A stretch of DNA of 57,043 bases from Alteribacillus sp041949975 (GTDB lineage: Bacteria > Bacillota > Bacilli > Bacillales > Marinococcaceae). The notes under the pieces were generated by a model, which saw nothing but the letters and a program-made list of their open reading frames with translations, searched no databases and was not told the origin of the DNA. This document shows positions 23,761 to 32,875 of this stretch, in pieces. Numbering within the stretch: position 1 is the first letter of the stretch; every line of letters starts with the position of its first letter. Location: the NCBI RefSeq assembly GCF_041949975.1, contig NZ_JBHFQG010000023.1, positions 1-57,043 on the forward strand, given 5' to 3'. The translations under genes were made by a program, and so were the position numbers.

Positions 23761-25239
23761 CTATTTTCGTTTTGCCTCTTCCCATAATCGGTCCATATCT
23801 TCTAAGGATGTGTCTTCGAGAGTTCTTCCTTGTTTTGCTAAAGTTTCTTCAATATGAGCAAATCTTGTTTTAAATTTAATATTAGTCATATGCAGAGATT
23901 CTTCAGGATGTAATTTATAAAAACGTCCTAAATTGACAAGTACGAACAACAAGTCTCCAAATTCTTTTTTCATTGCTTCTTTGTTGCCTTGCTTTACTTC
24001 ATGCAGCCACTCTGCTGTTTCTTCCTGCAGCTTTTTCCACATCGGAGCATCATCGTCCCAGTCAAATCCAACTTTTGCTGCCTTTTTCTGCAGTTCATAA
24101 GCTTGCATAAGTGCTGGCATAGAAGCTGGAATATCGCTCAAAAGCGAACCTTCTGATTCTTTTTCGGAACGTTTGACAGCTTCCCAATTCTCATTCACCT
24201 GCTCCTCTGTATGAGCTTTTGTGTCAGCAAAGACATGCGGATGCCGACGTATCATCTTAGAAGTTAACGTCTCTATTATATCTTCTACGTTAAAATATCC
24301 TTTGTCTTCTCCAATCTGCGCATGAAGCATGACCTGCAGAAGTACATCACCAAGCTCTTCCTGTAAATGTTCATCATCTTCCTGATCAATCGCGTCAATC
24401 ACTTCATAAGCTTCCTCAAGAAGGTACCGTTTTAAAGAATGGTGGGTCTGCTTTTTATCCCATGGACAGCCATCCGGGCCACGAAGTTCTGCAATAACAT
24501 GACGAAGGGTCTCAAATTCACGATATAATAAGTTGTCTAGGCGAACTGGCGGTACATAGAGAGCAGTGAGATTGTTTTGTGTCATTTCCCGGTCTAATTC
24601 AAAAAGAGCAATTTTTTGCAGCTTTTCTTTGGATGTGCCAGCCGCTGTTACAAGTGTTACCTCATAATCATCTGGATATTTTTCCATTAAAGTCAGTTTA
24701 ACCTCTGAAGCAGTCATTTCATCATAAACCTGACTAATGATAATATGCTGGGTCATTTTTAAATCATGCGTTTGCAGAGAGGTGGCGTCCAACAGTTGAA
24801 ACCCATTATTAGGATCGATTCGAAGAGATGAAAACATCGGATCTAAAAAGCTTTGTCCGCCAAGAATTTCAACTTCCACCAGTCCCTCTGCTTCCTTCTC
24901 TATAAGCCGCTCTACTGTTAATTCAGCTGTCATCGGGTGGCCGGGCACTGCATAATAGATATGATTAAATTTCGATGCTGCCTCCATTAATTCCTCTATT
25001 ATATTTTCATAAACTTCTTCAAAAGTCTCATTAGCTTCATACAAGTGATCAAAGCTTAAATACGAAACCTCTTCTTCCTCTAGTTCTTTCACAACTGGGT
25101 GCTCAGCTGTACGCAAAAAAAGTGGTTCCGCTTTTTTCAGCGTTTTATATAAACCAAGAGGAAGCTGTGCTAATTCACCAATACCAAGACCAATTACCAC
25201 GATTTGCGGTAGTGTGTTTTTATCCAAATTACTGTTCAT
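23761..25239 (-). CDS. mazG: Nucleoside triphosphate pyrophosphohydrolase MazG with methylase-like N-terminus (YabN)
   Basis: House-cleaning enzyme that hydrolyses non-canonical NTPs. The 492-residue fusion has an N-terminal tetrapyrrole-methylase fold (1-220; IVVIGLGIGELAQLPLG, IYYAVPGHPMTAE), then two MazG modules. The first has CPWDKKQTHHSLKRYL and LLEEAYEVIDAI...LQEELGDVLLQVMLHA, with the ExxE and ExxD metal ligands. The second is around LQEETAEWLHEV...KKEFGDLLFVLVN. This fusion is the usual form in Bacillus. It overlaps yabM by 11 bp. Confidence 0.95.
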   Translation of the reverse strand: MNSNLDKNTLPQIVVIGLGIGELAQLPLGLYKTLKKAEPLFLRTAEHPVVKELEEEEVSYLSFDHLYEANETFEEVYENIIEELMEAASKFNHIYYAVPGHPMTAELTVERLIEKEAEGLVEVEILGGQSFLDPMFSSLRIDPNNGFQLLDATSLQTHDLKMTQHIIISQVYDEMTASEVKLTLMEKYPDDYEVTLVTAAGTSKEKLQKIALFELDREMTQNNLTALYVPPVRLDNLLYREFETLRHVIAELRGPDGCPWDKKQTHHSLKRYLLEEAYEVIDAIDQEDDEHLQEELGDVLLQVMLHAQIGEDKGYFNVEDIIETLTSKMIRRHPHVFADTKAHTEEQVNENWEAVKRSEKESEGSLLSDIPASMPALMQAYELQKKAAKVGFDWDDDAPMWKKLQEETAEWLHEVKQGNKEAMKKEFGDLLFVLVNLGRFYKLHPEESLHMTNIKFKTRFAHIEETLAKQGRTLEDTSLEDMDRLWEEAKRK

Positions 25240-26848
25240 GTTTCTTCTCCTTTCGGTCTATTATCTTTTCTATTTTTTCCATGCCAGGAAGCAGAAAACG
25301 TTCTTCTCGAGTAAAAAGAGATAAACGAACCAAAAGCCAAACAAATATAAAAGCACAAGCAGGGGCTGTAATTAAAGAGACTGCTGCAGCTCCTGGCCTT
25401 GTGGTGATCGAAAAAATATAAGAACAACTGAAATACAGCACAACTGCTGCCAGGCCCATACAGCTAAGTGATATGATAGCTTTTGTAATCCATCGCCAAG
25501 AAGGAAACGTCATTAATTGCTGTTTATAAATAAATAGAATATTACATAGAGCAGTGGCTGTCATTCCAATAACGGTTGCTGCAGCTGCTCCCTTCTCATT
25601 AAATAAAGGAATCAGCCATACATTTCCTGCAGCTTTCATTAATAAACCAAGCAAAAGAAAAGCAGCTGGCACTACAAAATAGTCGTGGCCTTGCATCACT
25701 GCTGCAGCAGCCATAACCAACCCGCTGAAAACAAGCGAGACTGCTAATATACGAAGTATATCTGTGCCTTTTGCGTTTTCAAACAACATAATATTAACAG
25801 GCTCCGCTATAATGAAAAGGCCTATAGCAGAAGCAGCACCGATTAAAAAACTTATTTGAACAGCAAGTGCTGCATACTTCTGAGAGGCTTCCATGTTACC
25901 CTTGAGTTTTTCTCTGCCTATAAGAGGAACCACAGCCATAGCAAAAGACGTGGCAATAACGGTGCCAAATTGCAAAAGCGGCTGTCCCCTATCGAATATT
26001 CCCTTACCAGCCTTTGCTTCTTCTGAAGACATTCCATAGTTTTGCAATATGCGGGCTACAGAAAAAGCATCAATGAATTGATAAAGAATAAATATCATAG
26101 CACCCGTACAAACTAGCAAACCTCTGCTTAAGACCTTCGTCTTTAATTGTTTGACCTTTTCCAGGACACCAGTCCAATTCACTCGATTACGCCTTTCAAT
26201 GTGCAGAGTAAAGAAAAATTTTATAAGGAAAACAGCACCTGCAGCACTTCCTGTAATCGAGCCGATCGCTGCAGCGACACCAGAAGAATAGGCTCCCTTT
26301 CCTGATAAAGCGACAAGAAAGGCAAGTCCTAAAATAACTGCTACCCTAACGCACTGTTCAATCATATGAGATACAGCTGTAGGCTTCATTTCTCCCATTC
26401 CTTGAAAATAACCACGACACGCAGAAAAAATAGGAATAAATAAATAAACGAAAGAAATGATACGCAGGGGTACAGCCAGCTTTTCATCTCCCATCGCAGC
26501 TGCTATTGGTACTGCCCCAAAAAACAAAATAAAAAATAATGGTGCATGAGTGAGCAACAAAATCAATAAAGAAGCGTACGCTGTTTCTGCTGCTTTTCTT
26601 ACTCCTTCTTGCTCGTTTGTTTCCATCACTAACTTTGAAATAATGACGGGAAACCCGTACATAGAGATAACCATAGCTGCTCCATAAAAAGGATATATCT
26701 GCTGATAGACATAATATCCCAAATCTCCAGTTATATTCTGATAAGGCACGCGGTATAATGCACTCAGAATTTTTCCAAGAAACGCTGCACCGGTAATGAG
26801 AAAAGCTCCTTTCCATATGCTTTTGCCCTTTATGTATGGTTGTGACAT
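25229..26848 (-). CDS. yabM: Polysaccharide biosynthesis/flippase-family protein YabM (SpoVB/MurJ-like)
   Basis: A 539-residue integral membrane protein with about 14 hydrophobic segments across its length, of the MOP exporter superfamily (SpoVB, MurJ and YabM are relatives). The N-terminus GAFLITGAAFLGKILSALYR is the family signature. It probably moves a lipid-linked sugar, but the substrate is unknown. The adjacent mazG overlaps its end; a short gap separates it from spoVT, whose terminator lies upstream. Confidence 0.9.
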   Translation of the reverse strand: MSQPYIKGKSIWKGAFLITGAAFLGKILSALYRVPYQNITGDLGYYVYQQIYPFYGAAMVISMYGFPVIISKLVMETNEQEGVRKAAETAYASLLILLLTHAPLFFILFFGAVPIAAAMGDEKLAVPLRIISFVYLFIPIFSACRGYFQGMGEMKPTAVSHMIEQCVRVAVILGLAFLVALSGKGAYSSGVAAAIGSITGSAAGAVFLIKFFFTLHIERRNRVNWTGVLEKVKQLKTKVLSRGLLVCTGAMIFILYQFIDAFSVARILQNYGMSSEEAKAGKGIFDRGQPLLQFGTVIATSFAMAVVPLIGREKLKGNMEASQKYAALAVQISFLIGAASAIGLFIIAEPVNIMLFENAKGTDILRILAVSLVFSGLVMAAAAVMQGHDYFVVPAAFLLLGLLMKAAGNVWLIPLFNEKGAAAATVIGMTATALCNILFIYKQQLMTFPSWRWITKAIISLSCMGLAAVVLYFSCSYIFSITTRPGAAAVSLITAPACAFIFVWLLVRLSLFTREERFLLPGMEKIEKIIDRKEKKHEQ

Positions 26849-26921
26849 TACTATCTCCCTTTCGCTTTTCCCAGTATATCACAGCTAAGAAAGAAACTAA
26901 GAGAGGACAGGATTAGACAGC

Positions 26922-26954
26922 GAAAAAGCTGCCCTTAATTGTTTTAAAGGCAGC
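26922..26954 (-). terminator. spoVT terminator
   Basis: AGCTGCC ... GGGCAGCT hairpin followed by TTTTTCGC on the minus strand, between spoVT and yabM. Confidence 0.8.
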
Positions 26955-27000
26955 TGCATCTCGTGCTATGCATTTTTCTAGACTATAATTTACACAAACG

Positions 27001-27543
27001 CTATTGTTCCATTTGTCTTGCCAAAAAGCCTGCAGCTGTTTCAAGTAATTTCCCGGAGATAGCTTCATCCACCTTATCATCTTTTGCAATCATTACTACT
27101 GCTCCAATAGGATCTCCGTTAGCTATGATAGGGGCCACCGCATACCCTCTCATGGTTTCTTCATGGTCACTGACGATGTTGTAATCTCCTTTACTGGACG
27201 TCACTTTTGTTTTTCGTTCATTGATTGCCTCTTCTACTGCACCGCCAATGCTTTTATTTGCATAATCTTTCTTTACACCGCCGGATACAGCAATAAATGT
27301 ATCCCGATCAGCTACTAAAACAGGATGATGAAGTGTATCATATAAGGCCTCTGCATACTCTTTGGCAAAATCTCCAAGTTCAGAGATAGGAGAATACTTC
27401 TTCAGTATTACTTCCCCATCGCGGTCGACAAAGATCTCGAGAGGGTCTCCTTCTCTGATTCGTAATGTGCGGCGGATTTCTTTGGGTATTACTACTCTTC
27501 CTAAATCGTCAATGCGGCGGACAATGCCTGTTGCTTTCATCAT
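27001..27543 (-). CDS. spoVT: Stage V sporulation transcription regulator SpoVT
   Basis: AbrB-family regulator of forespore sigma-G genes. The 180-residue protein has an N-terminal swapped-hairpin DNA-binding domain (MKATGIVRRIDDLGRVVIPK, 1-53) and a C-terminal GAF-like domain (about 60-180; ALYDTLHHPVLVADRDTFIAV, APIIANGDPIGAVVMI, ETAAGFLARQMEQ). Two adjacent ATG codons exist; the first is 9 bases from GGGAGG, the second gives the B. subtilis start. A sigma-G-like promoter lies about 140 bp upstream. Confidence 0.96.
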   Translation of the reverse strand: MMKATGIVRRIDDLGRVVIPKEIRRTLRIREGDPLEIFVDRDGEVILKKYSPISELGDFAKEYAEALYDTLHHPVLVADRDTFIAVSGGVKKDYANKSIGGAVEEAINERKTKVTSSKGDYNIVSDHEETMRGYAVAPIIANGDPIGAVVMIAKDDKVDEAISGKLLETAAGFLARQMEQ

Positions 27544-27684
27544 GGAAGTGTGCCTCCCTTTCTAATGGTGTTTTTCTTAAGATGGTTAAGAGACATAAGG
27601 ATTAGTGCATGTTTCTGCCGCTTCCTTAATTCGAGGTAAAATAGCGGAGTTGGAAGTTTCCCCGTCTCTTTCTTATATTGTTTT

Positions 27685-27714
27685 TATTATCCACCGCAGG
27701 TAAATAACTATTCA
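27685..27714 (-). promoter_or_regulatory. spoVT promoter, sigma-G-like
   Basis: TGAATA (27709-27714), 17 bp spacer, GATAATA (27685-27691) against the sigma-G pattern TGHATR/CATACTA (five of seven at the -10). spoVT is known to be sigma-G dependent in B. subtilis. The 5' leader of about 140 bp shows nothing else I can name. Confidence 0.55.
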
Positions 27715-27845
27715 TTATTTTTTATAAAGCTGCCATTTTCTTTTTGACATTGTTAGGAAAAGTATAAATCTGGCAAACAGCATAAAGCAGATGTTTCATT
27801 CAAACTACAGGACGTGTCGTACTTGATACAAGCCTGTTTTTTTAA

Positions 27846-30800
27846 TTAGGAAGAAGCAGTTTCTTCTTTTACTTTTTTGGTCGTCGGAAGTTTGTTTACT
27901 AACACTTCCAGTATTTCTAAAAGACGTTTGCCTGATATCCGCTTTTGATGAATAACAAGTTTTATTTTCTGGCCGCTGGTGCCTAGTCCAACCTCTCTTC
28001 CAAATTCATTTACCGCTTCAAAAAGCTTCGAACCATCAATATTCTGGCTTGTCTCTTCTCCAATAAGAAGTGTGGTTTTACCGCCTTCTTGAACAATAGA
28101 TTCGACCCCATTTTCTCTTGCCATTATTTTAATTTTGGATAAGGTAAACAGATAATTGGTCTCTTCTGGATAATCACCAAACCGGTCAACCATTTCATCT
28201 TGTAAATCCTGAAGATCCTCAAGCGTTTCCAACCCTTTAAATCGCTTATACATCTCTATTTTCTGCTTAGAATCACCAATATAATTTGCTGGAATGTAAG
28301 CATCGACTTTCACATCTATTTCTATATCAGGTATTTTTACTTTTGGTTTGTCCCCTTTTCGCTCTTCAATGGCATCCTTAAGCATTTGGGAATATAAATC
28401 GAAGCCAACCGATTCAATGAAGCCATGCTGTTCGGCACCGAGAAGGTTGCCTGCACCTCTTATTGATAAATCACGCATAGCGATTTTAAAACCGGATCCA
28501 AGCTCAGTAAATTCTTTTATGGCCTGCAGGCGTTTCTCTGCAATTTCTGTTAACACTTTATCACGCTGATAAGTGAAATAAGCATAAGCTACTCGGTTTG
28601 AGCGCCCTACACGTCCTCTGATTTGGTACAACTGCGAAAGTCCCATCTTATCAGCATTGTAAATAATTAATGTATTCACATTTGGAATATCCACGCCTGT
28701 TTCAATGATGGTCGTAGTAACCAGAACATCTTTATTTCCATCAAGGAAATCTATCATCACCGACTCAAGTTCCTGCTCATTCATTTGGCCGTGAGCATAA
28801 GCTACTTCTGCTTCTGGAACAAGCATAGAAATTTGTTCAGCCATTCTGCTTATGTCATCGACTCTGTTGTACAAAAAGTATACTTGACCTCCTCTGCTTA
28901 ACTCTCTTTCAACTGCTTCTTTGATAAGAGAAGCATTATAATCAAGCACATAGGTTTGTACTGGAAAACGATTTTCAGGAGGAGTTTCGATAACAGATAA
29001 ATCCCGTACTCCAAGCATCGACATATGCAAGGTTCTAGGTATTGGCGTCGCTGTTAAAGTCAGCACGTCTATGTTTGCTTTCATTTGCTTGATTTTTTCT
29101 TTATGGGTTACACCAAACCGCTGCTCTTCATCGACTATTAAAAGTCCCAGGTCTTTAAATTTAACGTCTTTAGATAATATTCGATGAGTACCTATCACAA
29201 TATCAATTCCGCCCGTTTTTATCCCATTAATAGTCTCGGTTTGTTGTTTCCGGGTCCGAAAACGGCTTAAAAGCCCTATATTAATTGGGTAATCAGTAAA
29301 ACGTTCTGAAATTGTATCGAAATGCTGCTGAGCTAAAATGGTAGTTGGCACAAGTAAAGCCACTTGCTTTCCATCAAGAATCGCTTTAAAAGCAGCACGA
29401 ATCGCTACTTCTGTTTTCCCGTAACCAACATCTCCGCATAACAGCCGGTCCATAGGACGCTCTCGTTCCATATCTTCTTTGATTTCCCGGATAGCTTTGA
29501 TTTGGTCCTCCGTTTCCTGATATGGAAAAGAAGAAGCGAATTCCTGTTCTTCTGCTTCATTATTAGAAAAAGCATAGCCTTTTGAAGCTTCTCGTTCGGC
29601 ATATAATTTAATAAGGTCATCTGCGATATCTTGAACAGAAGATTGTACCTTACGTTTTACTTTTTTCCACTCACTGCCTCCAAGCGCATAAATCTTAGGA
29701 TCTTTTTCCTCAGAACCAACATATTTTTGCACTTGGTCGATTTGTTCGACAGGTACATACAATTTATCGTTTCCAGCATAAGAGATATTCAAGTAGTCCT
29801 TGTGAATACCGCTAACTTCCAGCGTTTCAATACCTAAATACTTTCCAATGCCATGATTAATATGAACCACTAAATCTCCAACCTGCAGCTCTGAATAGCT
29901 TTTTATTCGTTCTGCATTAGAAAGTTTCTGTCTGCGTCGTGTTCTGTTTAATTTTTTCGTAAAAGTTTCTTGCTCCGTAATGACTGCAATTTTTTCCATT
30001 GGCAGTTCAAAACCGCTATTTAACTGACCGCGAACGATAGAAGGTCTCTCTGAAGAAAAAGGACCGTCTCTTTGGACACGATCTGCCTCAATACCATAAT
30101 CATCTAGAACATTTTCGAGGCGTTTTGCCCTCTCGTCATCTCCTGCAACAAACACAACAGTATAGCCGCTTTTCTTCCAGCGTTCCATTTCACTTTTTAA
30201 AACCGGCATTTGACCGTGAAACTGCTGCATAGCTTTACATTGAATGTTAGCTATATTTTGAGGCTGCAAGGAAGGTATATTTCTCAAAAATAAAGAGAAA
30301 TAAATACGAGGATTTTTGCAACCTGCAAATAAATCGTCAAACCCTACTGATAATGAAATATCATTAGGTATTTCTCCTTGTTCTAAAACAGTCGTAGACC
30401 ATTCTGCTTCTTCTTTATCTAAACGTTCGGCCATTTCCTGCACACGGCTGACTTCATCAAGAAAAACAACTGCATTATCTGAAAAATAAGATAAAAGTGT
30501 TGCCGGTTTTTCATAAAAATATTCCATATATTTGTATAATCCCTGAAAACGGGATTGTTCTCTTAATTGTTCTTTTTCATAAGCCAAATGTTCCTGTAAT
30601 TTTTCTTTTACACCGGTATCTTGCACTTTTCTTAATGTATTAGAAAGTGATTGATCAAGCTGGTCAGCCGCTTTCTTAAATTGCTCTTGATAAAGAATTG
30701 TCTCTTGCGCAGGTCCAATTGTAACTTCTTGGACAGAATCTAAAGAACGTTGATCCTCCACTTGAAAATATCTTAAAGAATCAATTTCTGTATCGAATAA

Positions 30801-31382
30801 TTCTATACGAACAGGATTTTCTTCAGTTAAGGAATAAATATCAATTATTCCGCCTCTAACGCTAAACTCTCCCGGGGCCGAAACCATTTCCGCTCGCTGA
30901 TACCCTAAAGCGGATAAATCGGAGATTATAGAATCTAACTCTATATCTCTTCCCTGCTGCAATAAAATCTGGGCGTCTTTCCAAAGTTCCACTGGAGGAA
31001 GCAGTCTTCTAACTCCTGCCACTGGCACAATGACAATTCCATTAAACCCTTGGACAAGTTTATTAAGCACTTCGATCCGTTGTGCTCTCATTTCCGGACT
31101 GGCAATGGCAATTTCTGAAGAAATCAGCTCATTCACTGGATATAAATACACATCGGTTTCTATTAAATCTACTAAATCCTCATAAAGCTTTTGTGCCTGG
31201 TATAAAGTATGTGTAATGACTAGCTGCGGTCTATCTATTTCAGACTTGGTTAATGACACAAAAAAGGTACGAGCAGACCCGCTCAGACCTGCCACTAACT
31301 GTTCATTCATATTATTATTTATACCATCTAACACTGCGTTTACATGTTCATTGTCTGCCAGGGCCTTCTGTAATCCCTTCAT
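27846..31382 (-). CDS. mfd: Transcription-repair coupling factor Mfd
   Basis: ATPase that pushes RNA polymerase off lesions and recruits UvrA. The 1178-residue protein carries an N-terminal UvrB-like module, the RNA polymerase interaction domain (about 500-560; YSELQVGDLVVHINHGIGKY), a RecG-like helicase core with Walker A CGDVGYGKTEVAIRA, LLIVDEEQRFGV and TATPIPRTL. The second helicase domain has GQVYFLYNRV, TTTIIETGVDIPN and QIRGRVGRS, followed by a C-terminal TRCF domain. Full length, no frameshift seen. Confidence 0.97.
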   Translation of the reverse strand: MKGLQKALADNEHVNAVLDGINNNMNEQLVAGLSGSARTFFVSLTKSEIDRPQLVITHTLYQAQKLYEDLVDLIETDVYLYPVNELISSEIAIASPEMRAQRIEVLNKLVQGFNGIVIVPVAGVRRLLPPVELWKDAQILLQQGRDIELDSIISDLSALGYQRAEMVSAPGEFSVRGGIIDIYSLTEENPVRIELFDTEIDSLRYFQVEDQRSLDSVQEVTIGPAQETILYQEQFKKAADQLDQSLSNTLRKVQDTGVKEKLQEHLAYEKEQLREQSRFQGLYKYMEYFYEKPATLLSYFSDNAVVFLDEVSRVQEMAERLDKEEAEWSTTVLEQGEIPNDISLSVGFDDLFAGCKNPRIYFSLFLRNIPSLQPQNIANIQCKAMQQFHGQMPVLKSEMERWKKSGYTVVFVAGDDERAKRLENVLDDYGIEADRVQRDGPFSSERPSIVRGQLNSGFELPMEKIAVITEQETFTKKLNRTRRRQKLSNAERIKSYSELQVGDLVVHINHGIGKYLGIETLEVSGIHKDYLNISYAGNDKLYVPVEQIDQVQKYVGSEEKDPKIYALGGSEWKKVKRKVQSSVQDIADDLIKLYAEREASKGYAFSNNEAEEQEFASSFPYQETEDQIKAIREIKEDMERERPMDRLLCGDVGYGKTEVAIRAAFKAILDGKQVALLVPTTILAQQHFDTISERFTDYPINIGLLSRFRTRKQQTETINGIKTGGIDIVIGTHRILSKDVKFKDLGLLIVDEEQRFGVTHKEKIKQMKANIDVLTLTATPIPRTLHMSMLGVRDLSVIETPPENRFPVQTYVLDYNASLIKEAVERELSRGGQVYFLYNRVDDISRMAEQISMLVPEAEVAYAHGQMNEQELESVMIDFLDGNKDVLVTTTIIETGVDIPNVNTLIIYNADKMGLSQLYQIRGRVGRSNRVAYAYFTYQRDKVLTEIAEKRLQAIKEFTELGSGFKIAMRDLSIRGAGNLLGAEQHGFIESVGFDLYSQMLKDAIEERKGDKPKVKIPDIEIDVKVDAYIPANYIGDSKQKIEMYKRFKGLETLEDLQDLQDEMVDRFGDYPEETNYLFTLSKIKIMARENGVESIVQEGGKTTLLIGEETSQNIDGSKLFEAVNEFGREVGLGTSGQKIKLVIHQKRISGKRLLEILEVLVNKLPTTKKVKEETASS

Positions 31383-31611
31383 GGCTCTTTTTCCTCCTTC
31401 ATTCCTTCCCCAAAGTCCCCTTTTCTACCCATAACGAATCTTTTACGTTTATATCTTTTTACTAATCATATTCCACTTAGAGAGAAAAACATGCATTACA
31501 ATCCGGAGCCCTTTACTTAATTGAAATTATAGCGTATACCAGTTCATTATAAAATCAGACATCCATTTCTAAATCAAGAAAGAATACATTGGCTAAATTT
31601 TTAATAAGCAG
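31383..31611. other. Gap between fin terminator and mfd
   Basis: About 230 bp of A+T-rich DNA. On the minus strand a TATAAT and an extended GCTATAAT occur, but neither has a convincing -35 at the right distance. A ribosome site (AAGGAGGAAA) precedes mfd. I see no gene or RNA here. Confidence 0.5.
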
Positions 31612-31670
31612 AAAAATGGGCCGGCCTTCTTCATGTTAGTGTGTGCATGAAGGGCCAGTCCCCATTTTTT
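31612..31670 (-). terminator. fin terminator, bidirectional-looking
   Basis: Long hairpin: AAAAATGGG...GGCC...CTTCATG pairs with CATGAAG...GGCC...CCCATTTTT. The loop is about 10 bases and both ends are A/T tracts. It follows the fin stop. The GGGACTGGCCC arm resembles other GGGACTG hairpins in the window. Confidence 0.82.
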
Positions 31671-31691
31671 ATTATACGTTTAGCAAAAATG

Positions 31692-31925
31692 CTAGTGGAT
31701 CCAGCGATCTAACTCATGAAGGTGGGGGTTGTTTTCCAGAGCTTGTTCACAGTCTTCACATGTTACTCTCACGTGAACATGTCCATCCGATCCATAATGG
31801 ATAATCTGCTGCTGTTCTTCATCCGTTAATTGATCAAAACCTAAACGTGGAGACACCAATAATTCTTCATCTTCAAGCGTTCCAATAGAAGTGCCGCAAT
31901 GCCGGCAATAGTACCGAATAGCCAT
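31692..31925 (-). CDS. fin: Anti-sigma-F factor Fin (YabK)
   Basis: Small zinc protein that inhibits sigma-F RNA polymerase and helps the switch to sigma-G in the forespore. The 77-residue protein has an N-terminal CxxC (YYCRHCGTSIG) and a second pair (VTCEDCEQALENNP), with the central LGFDQLTDEEQQQIIHY conserved in the family. Its place between mfd and pth is the conserved one. Confidence 0.93.
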   Translation of the reverse strand: MAIRYYCRHCGTSIGTLEDEELLVSPRLGFDQLTDEEQQQIIHYGSDGHVHVRVTCEDCEQALENNPHLHELDRWIH

Positions 31926-32019
31926 ATTTCAGCTCCTTTTGCGATCATTCATGATGTTCTAAACTGTAATTTGTTATCTTAGTATGAACCGCAAAAATGA
32001 GAGCTATACTTACGTATGG

Positions 32020-32583
32020 TTAATTTTTCCTGTTATATTGATTCATCACTTCATTAAATGGCTTAGAGAACCATGCTTCTGCTGCTTCTGCTGATAATTG
32101 AATGGTTTCGTCCACTGCTTTCTTATCTTGCGGTGGAAACGTTCCAAGAACATGGGACGTGACAGAATCACCTTCTAGCGGCCGGCCAATACCTATACGA
32201 ACTCGCTTAAATTCTTTTGCTCCAAGTTGATTAATGATGGATTTTATACCGTTATGCCCGCCATGTCCGCCTTTTAAACGAAGACGCAAGGATCCAGGCT
32301 CTAAATCTAAATCATCATAAATCACCATCAGGTTTTCAATTTCCACATTATAAAAAGACATCAGAGGACGTAATGCTTCTCCTGATAAATTCATATAGGT
32401 CATTGGTTTTAGAAGAAAAACTTTTTCCCCTTCTACTCTAGTTTCGGCAACAAGGCTTTTATTTCCTTCTTTCCATGACAAACCCATTTTGGTTGCTAAC
32501 ACATCTAATGCCTCAAAACCTACATTATGACGGGTATCTTTATATTTTTGACCGGGGTTTCCAAGACCTGCAACAACTTTCAC
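32020..32583 (-). CDS. pth: Peptidyl-tRNA hydrolase
   Basis: Releases peptides from peptidyl-tRNA after premature dissociation; essential, and named spoVC in B. subtilis. The 187-residue protein has VAGLGNPGQKYKDTRHNVGF with the catalytic His, MTYMNLSGEALRPLM, LMVIYDDLDLEPGSLRL and GGHGGHNGIKSI. The start is taken as GTG at 32583: GGGGAGG lies 5 bases upstream and the protein then begins like other Pth. An in-frame ATG at 32616 gives an unlikely extension. The gene has a long structured leader with a terminator inside it. Confidence 0.95.
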   Translation of the reverse strand: MKVVAGLGNPGQKYKDTRHNVGFEALDVLATKMGLSWKEGNKSLVAETRVEGEKVFLLKPMTYMNLSGEALRPLMSFYNVEIENLMVIYDDLDLEPGSLRLRLKGGHGGHNGIKSIINQLGAKEFKRVRIGIGRPLEGDSVTSHVLGTFPPQDKKAVDETIQLSAEAAEAWFSKPFNEVMNQYNRKN

Positions 32584-32621
32584 GTTTGCCTCCCCTTCCA
32601 TCTGCCTGTTTAACATGATTA

Positions 32622-32645
32622 GAAAAACTCGGCTTATCGCCGAGT
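32622..32645 (-). terminator. Terminator in the pth leader, possible attenuator
   Basis: Perfect 7-bp stem ACTCGGC/GCCGAGT with loop GATAA, followed by TTTTTC on the minus strand, about 40 bp before the pth start. Upstream CGGCTT (32657-32662) can instead pair with AAGCCG (32630-32635), which covers the 3' arm of the terminator. That is the layout of an attenuator, but the switch itself is inferred. Confidence 0.7.
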
Positions 32646-32686
32646 CGTTATAGCAAAAGCCGTAGTTTTACTTATATTGTTCACCA

Positions 32687-32715
32687 AAAATATATTACTT
32701 TCCTAACAGTGTAAA
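32687..32715 (-). promoter_or_regulatory. Possible pth promoter
   Basis: TTTACA (32710-32715), 17 bp spacer, TATTTT (32687-32692). The match is moderate. If used, the transcript begins shortly before the leader terminator. Confidence 0.4.
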
Positions 32716-32718
32716 GAA

Positions 32719-32795
32719 CGCAGACAGCCGGGGTTTGTCTTTTTGGAAAAGAGAGCTGTTGGTCCGCTTTCTCTAGAAAACCTCTTCTGTCTGCG
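32719..32795 (-). ncRNA. Candidate structured RNA between ctc and pth
   Basis: On the minus strand CGCAGACAG (32787-32795) pairs perfectly with CTGTCTGCG (32719-32727). A 2x2 internal loop follows, then GAGGTTT with AAACCCC (one mismatch), then a purine/pyrimidine-rich apical part. It lies after the ctc terminator and above the possible pth promoter. I do not recognise a known riboswitch or sRNA family. Confidence 0.4.
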
Positions 32796-32831
32796 AGTTC
32801 ACCTAAATTTCAAGACTTTTCTTAAAGTCAG

Positions 32832-32863
32832 TAAAAAGGCATAACCGCAATGCGGCTATACCC
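32832..32863 (-). terminator. ctc terminator
   Basis: GGTATAGCCGC ATT GCGGTTATGCC hairpin followed by TTTTTAC on the minus strand, soon after the ctc stop. Confidence 0.85.
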
Positions 32864-32875
32864 TTCTGTTATATA

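Noticed and set aside
27721..27775. Plus-strand TTGACA followed by TATAAA in the spoVT-mfd gap
   Set aside because: Spacing is only 13 bp and there is no plus-strand gene downstream.
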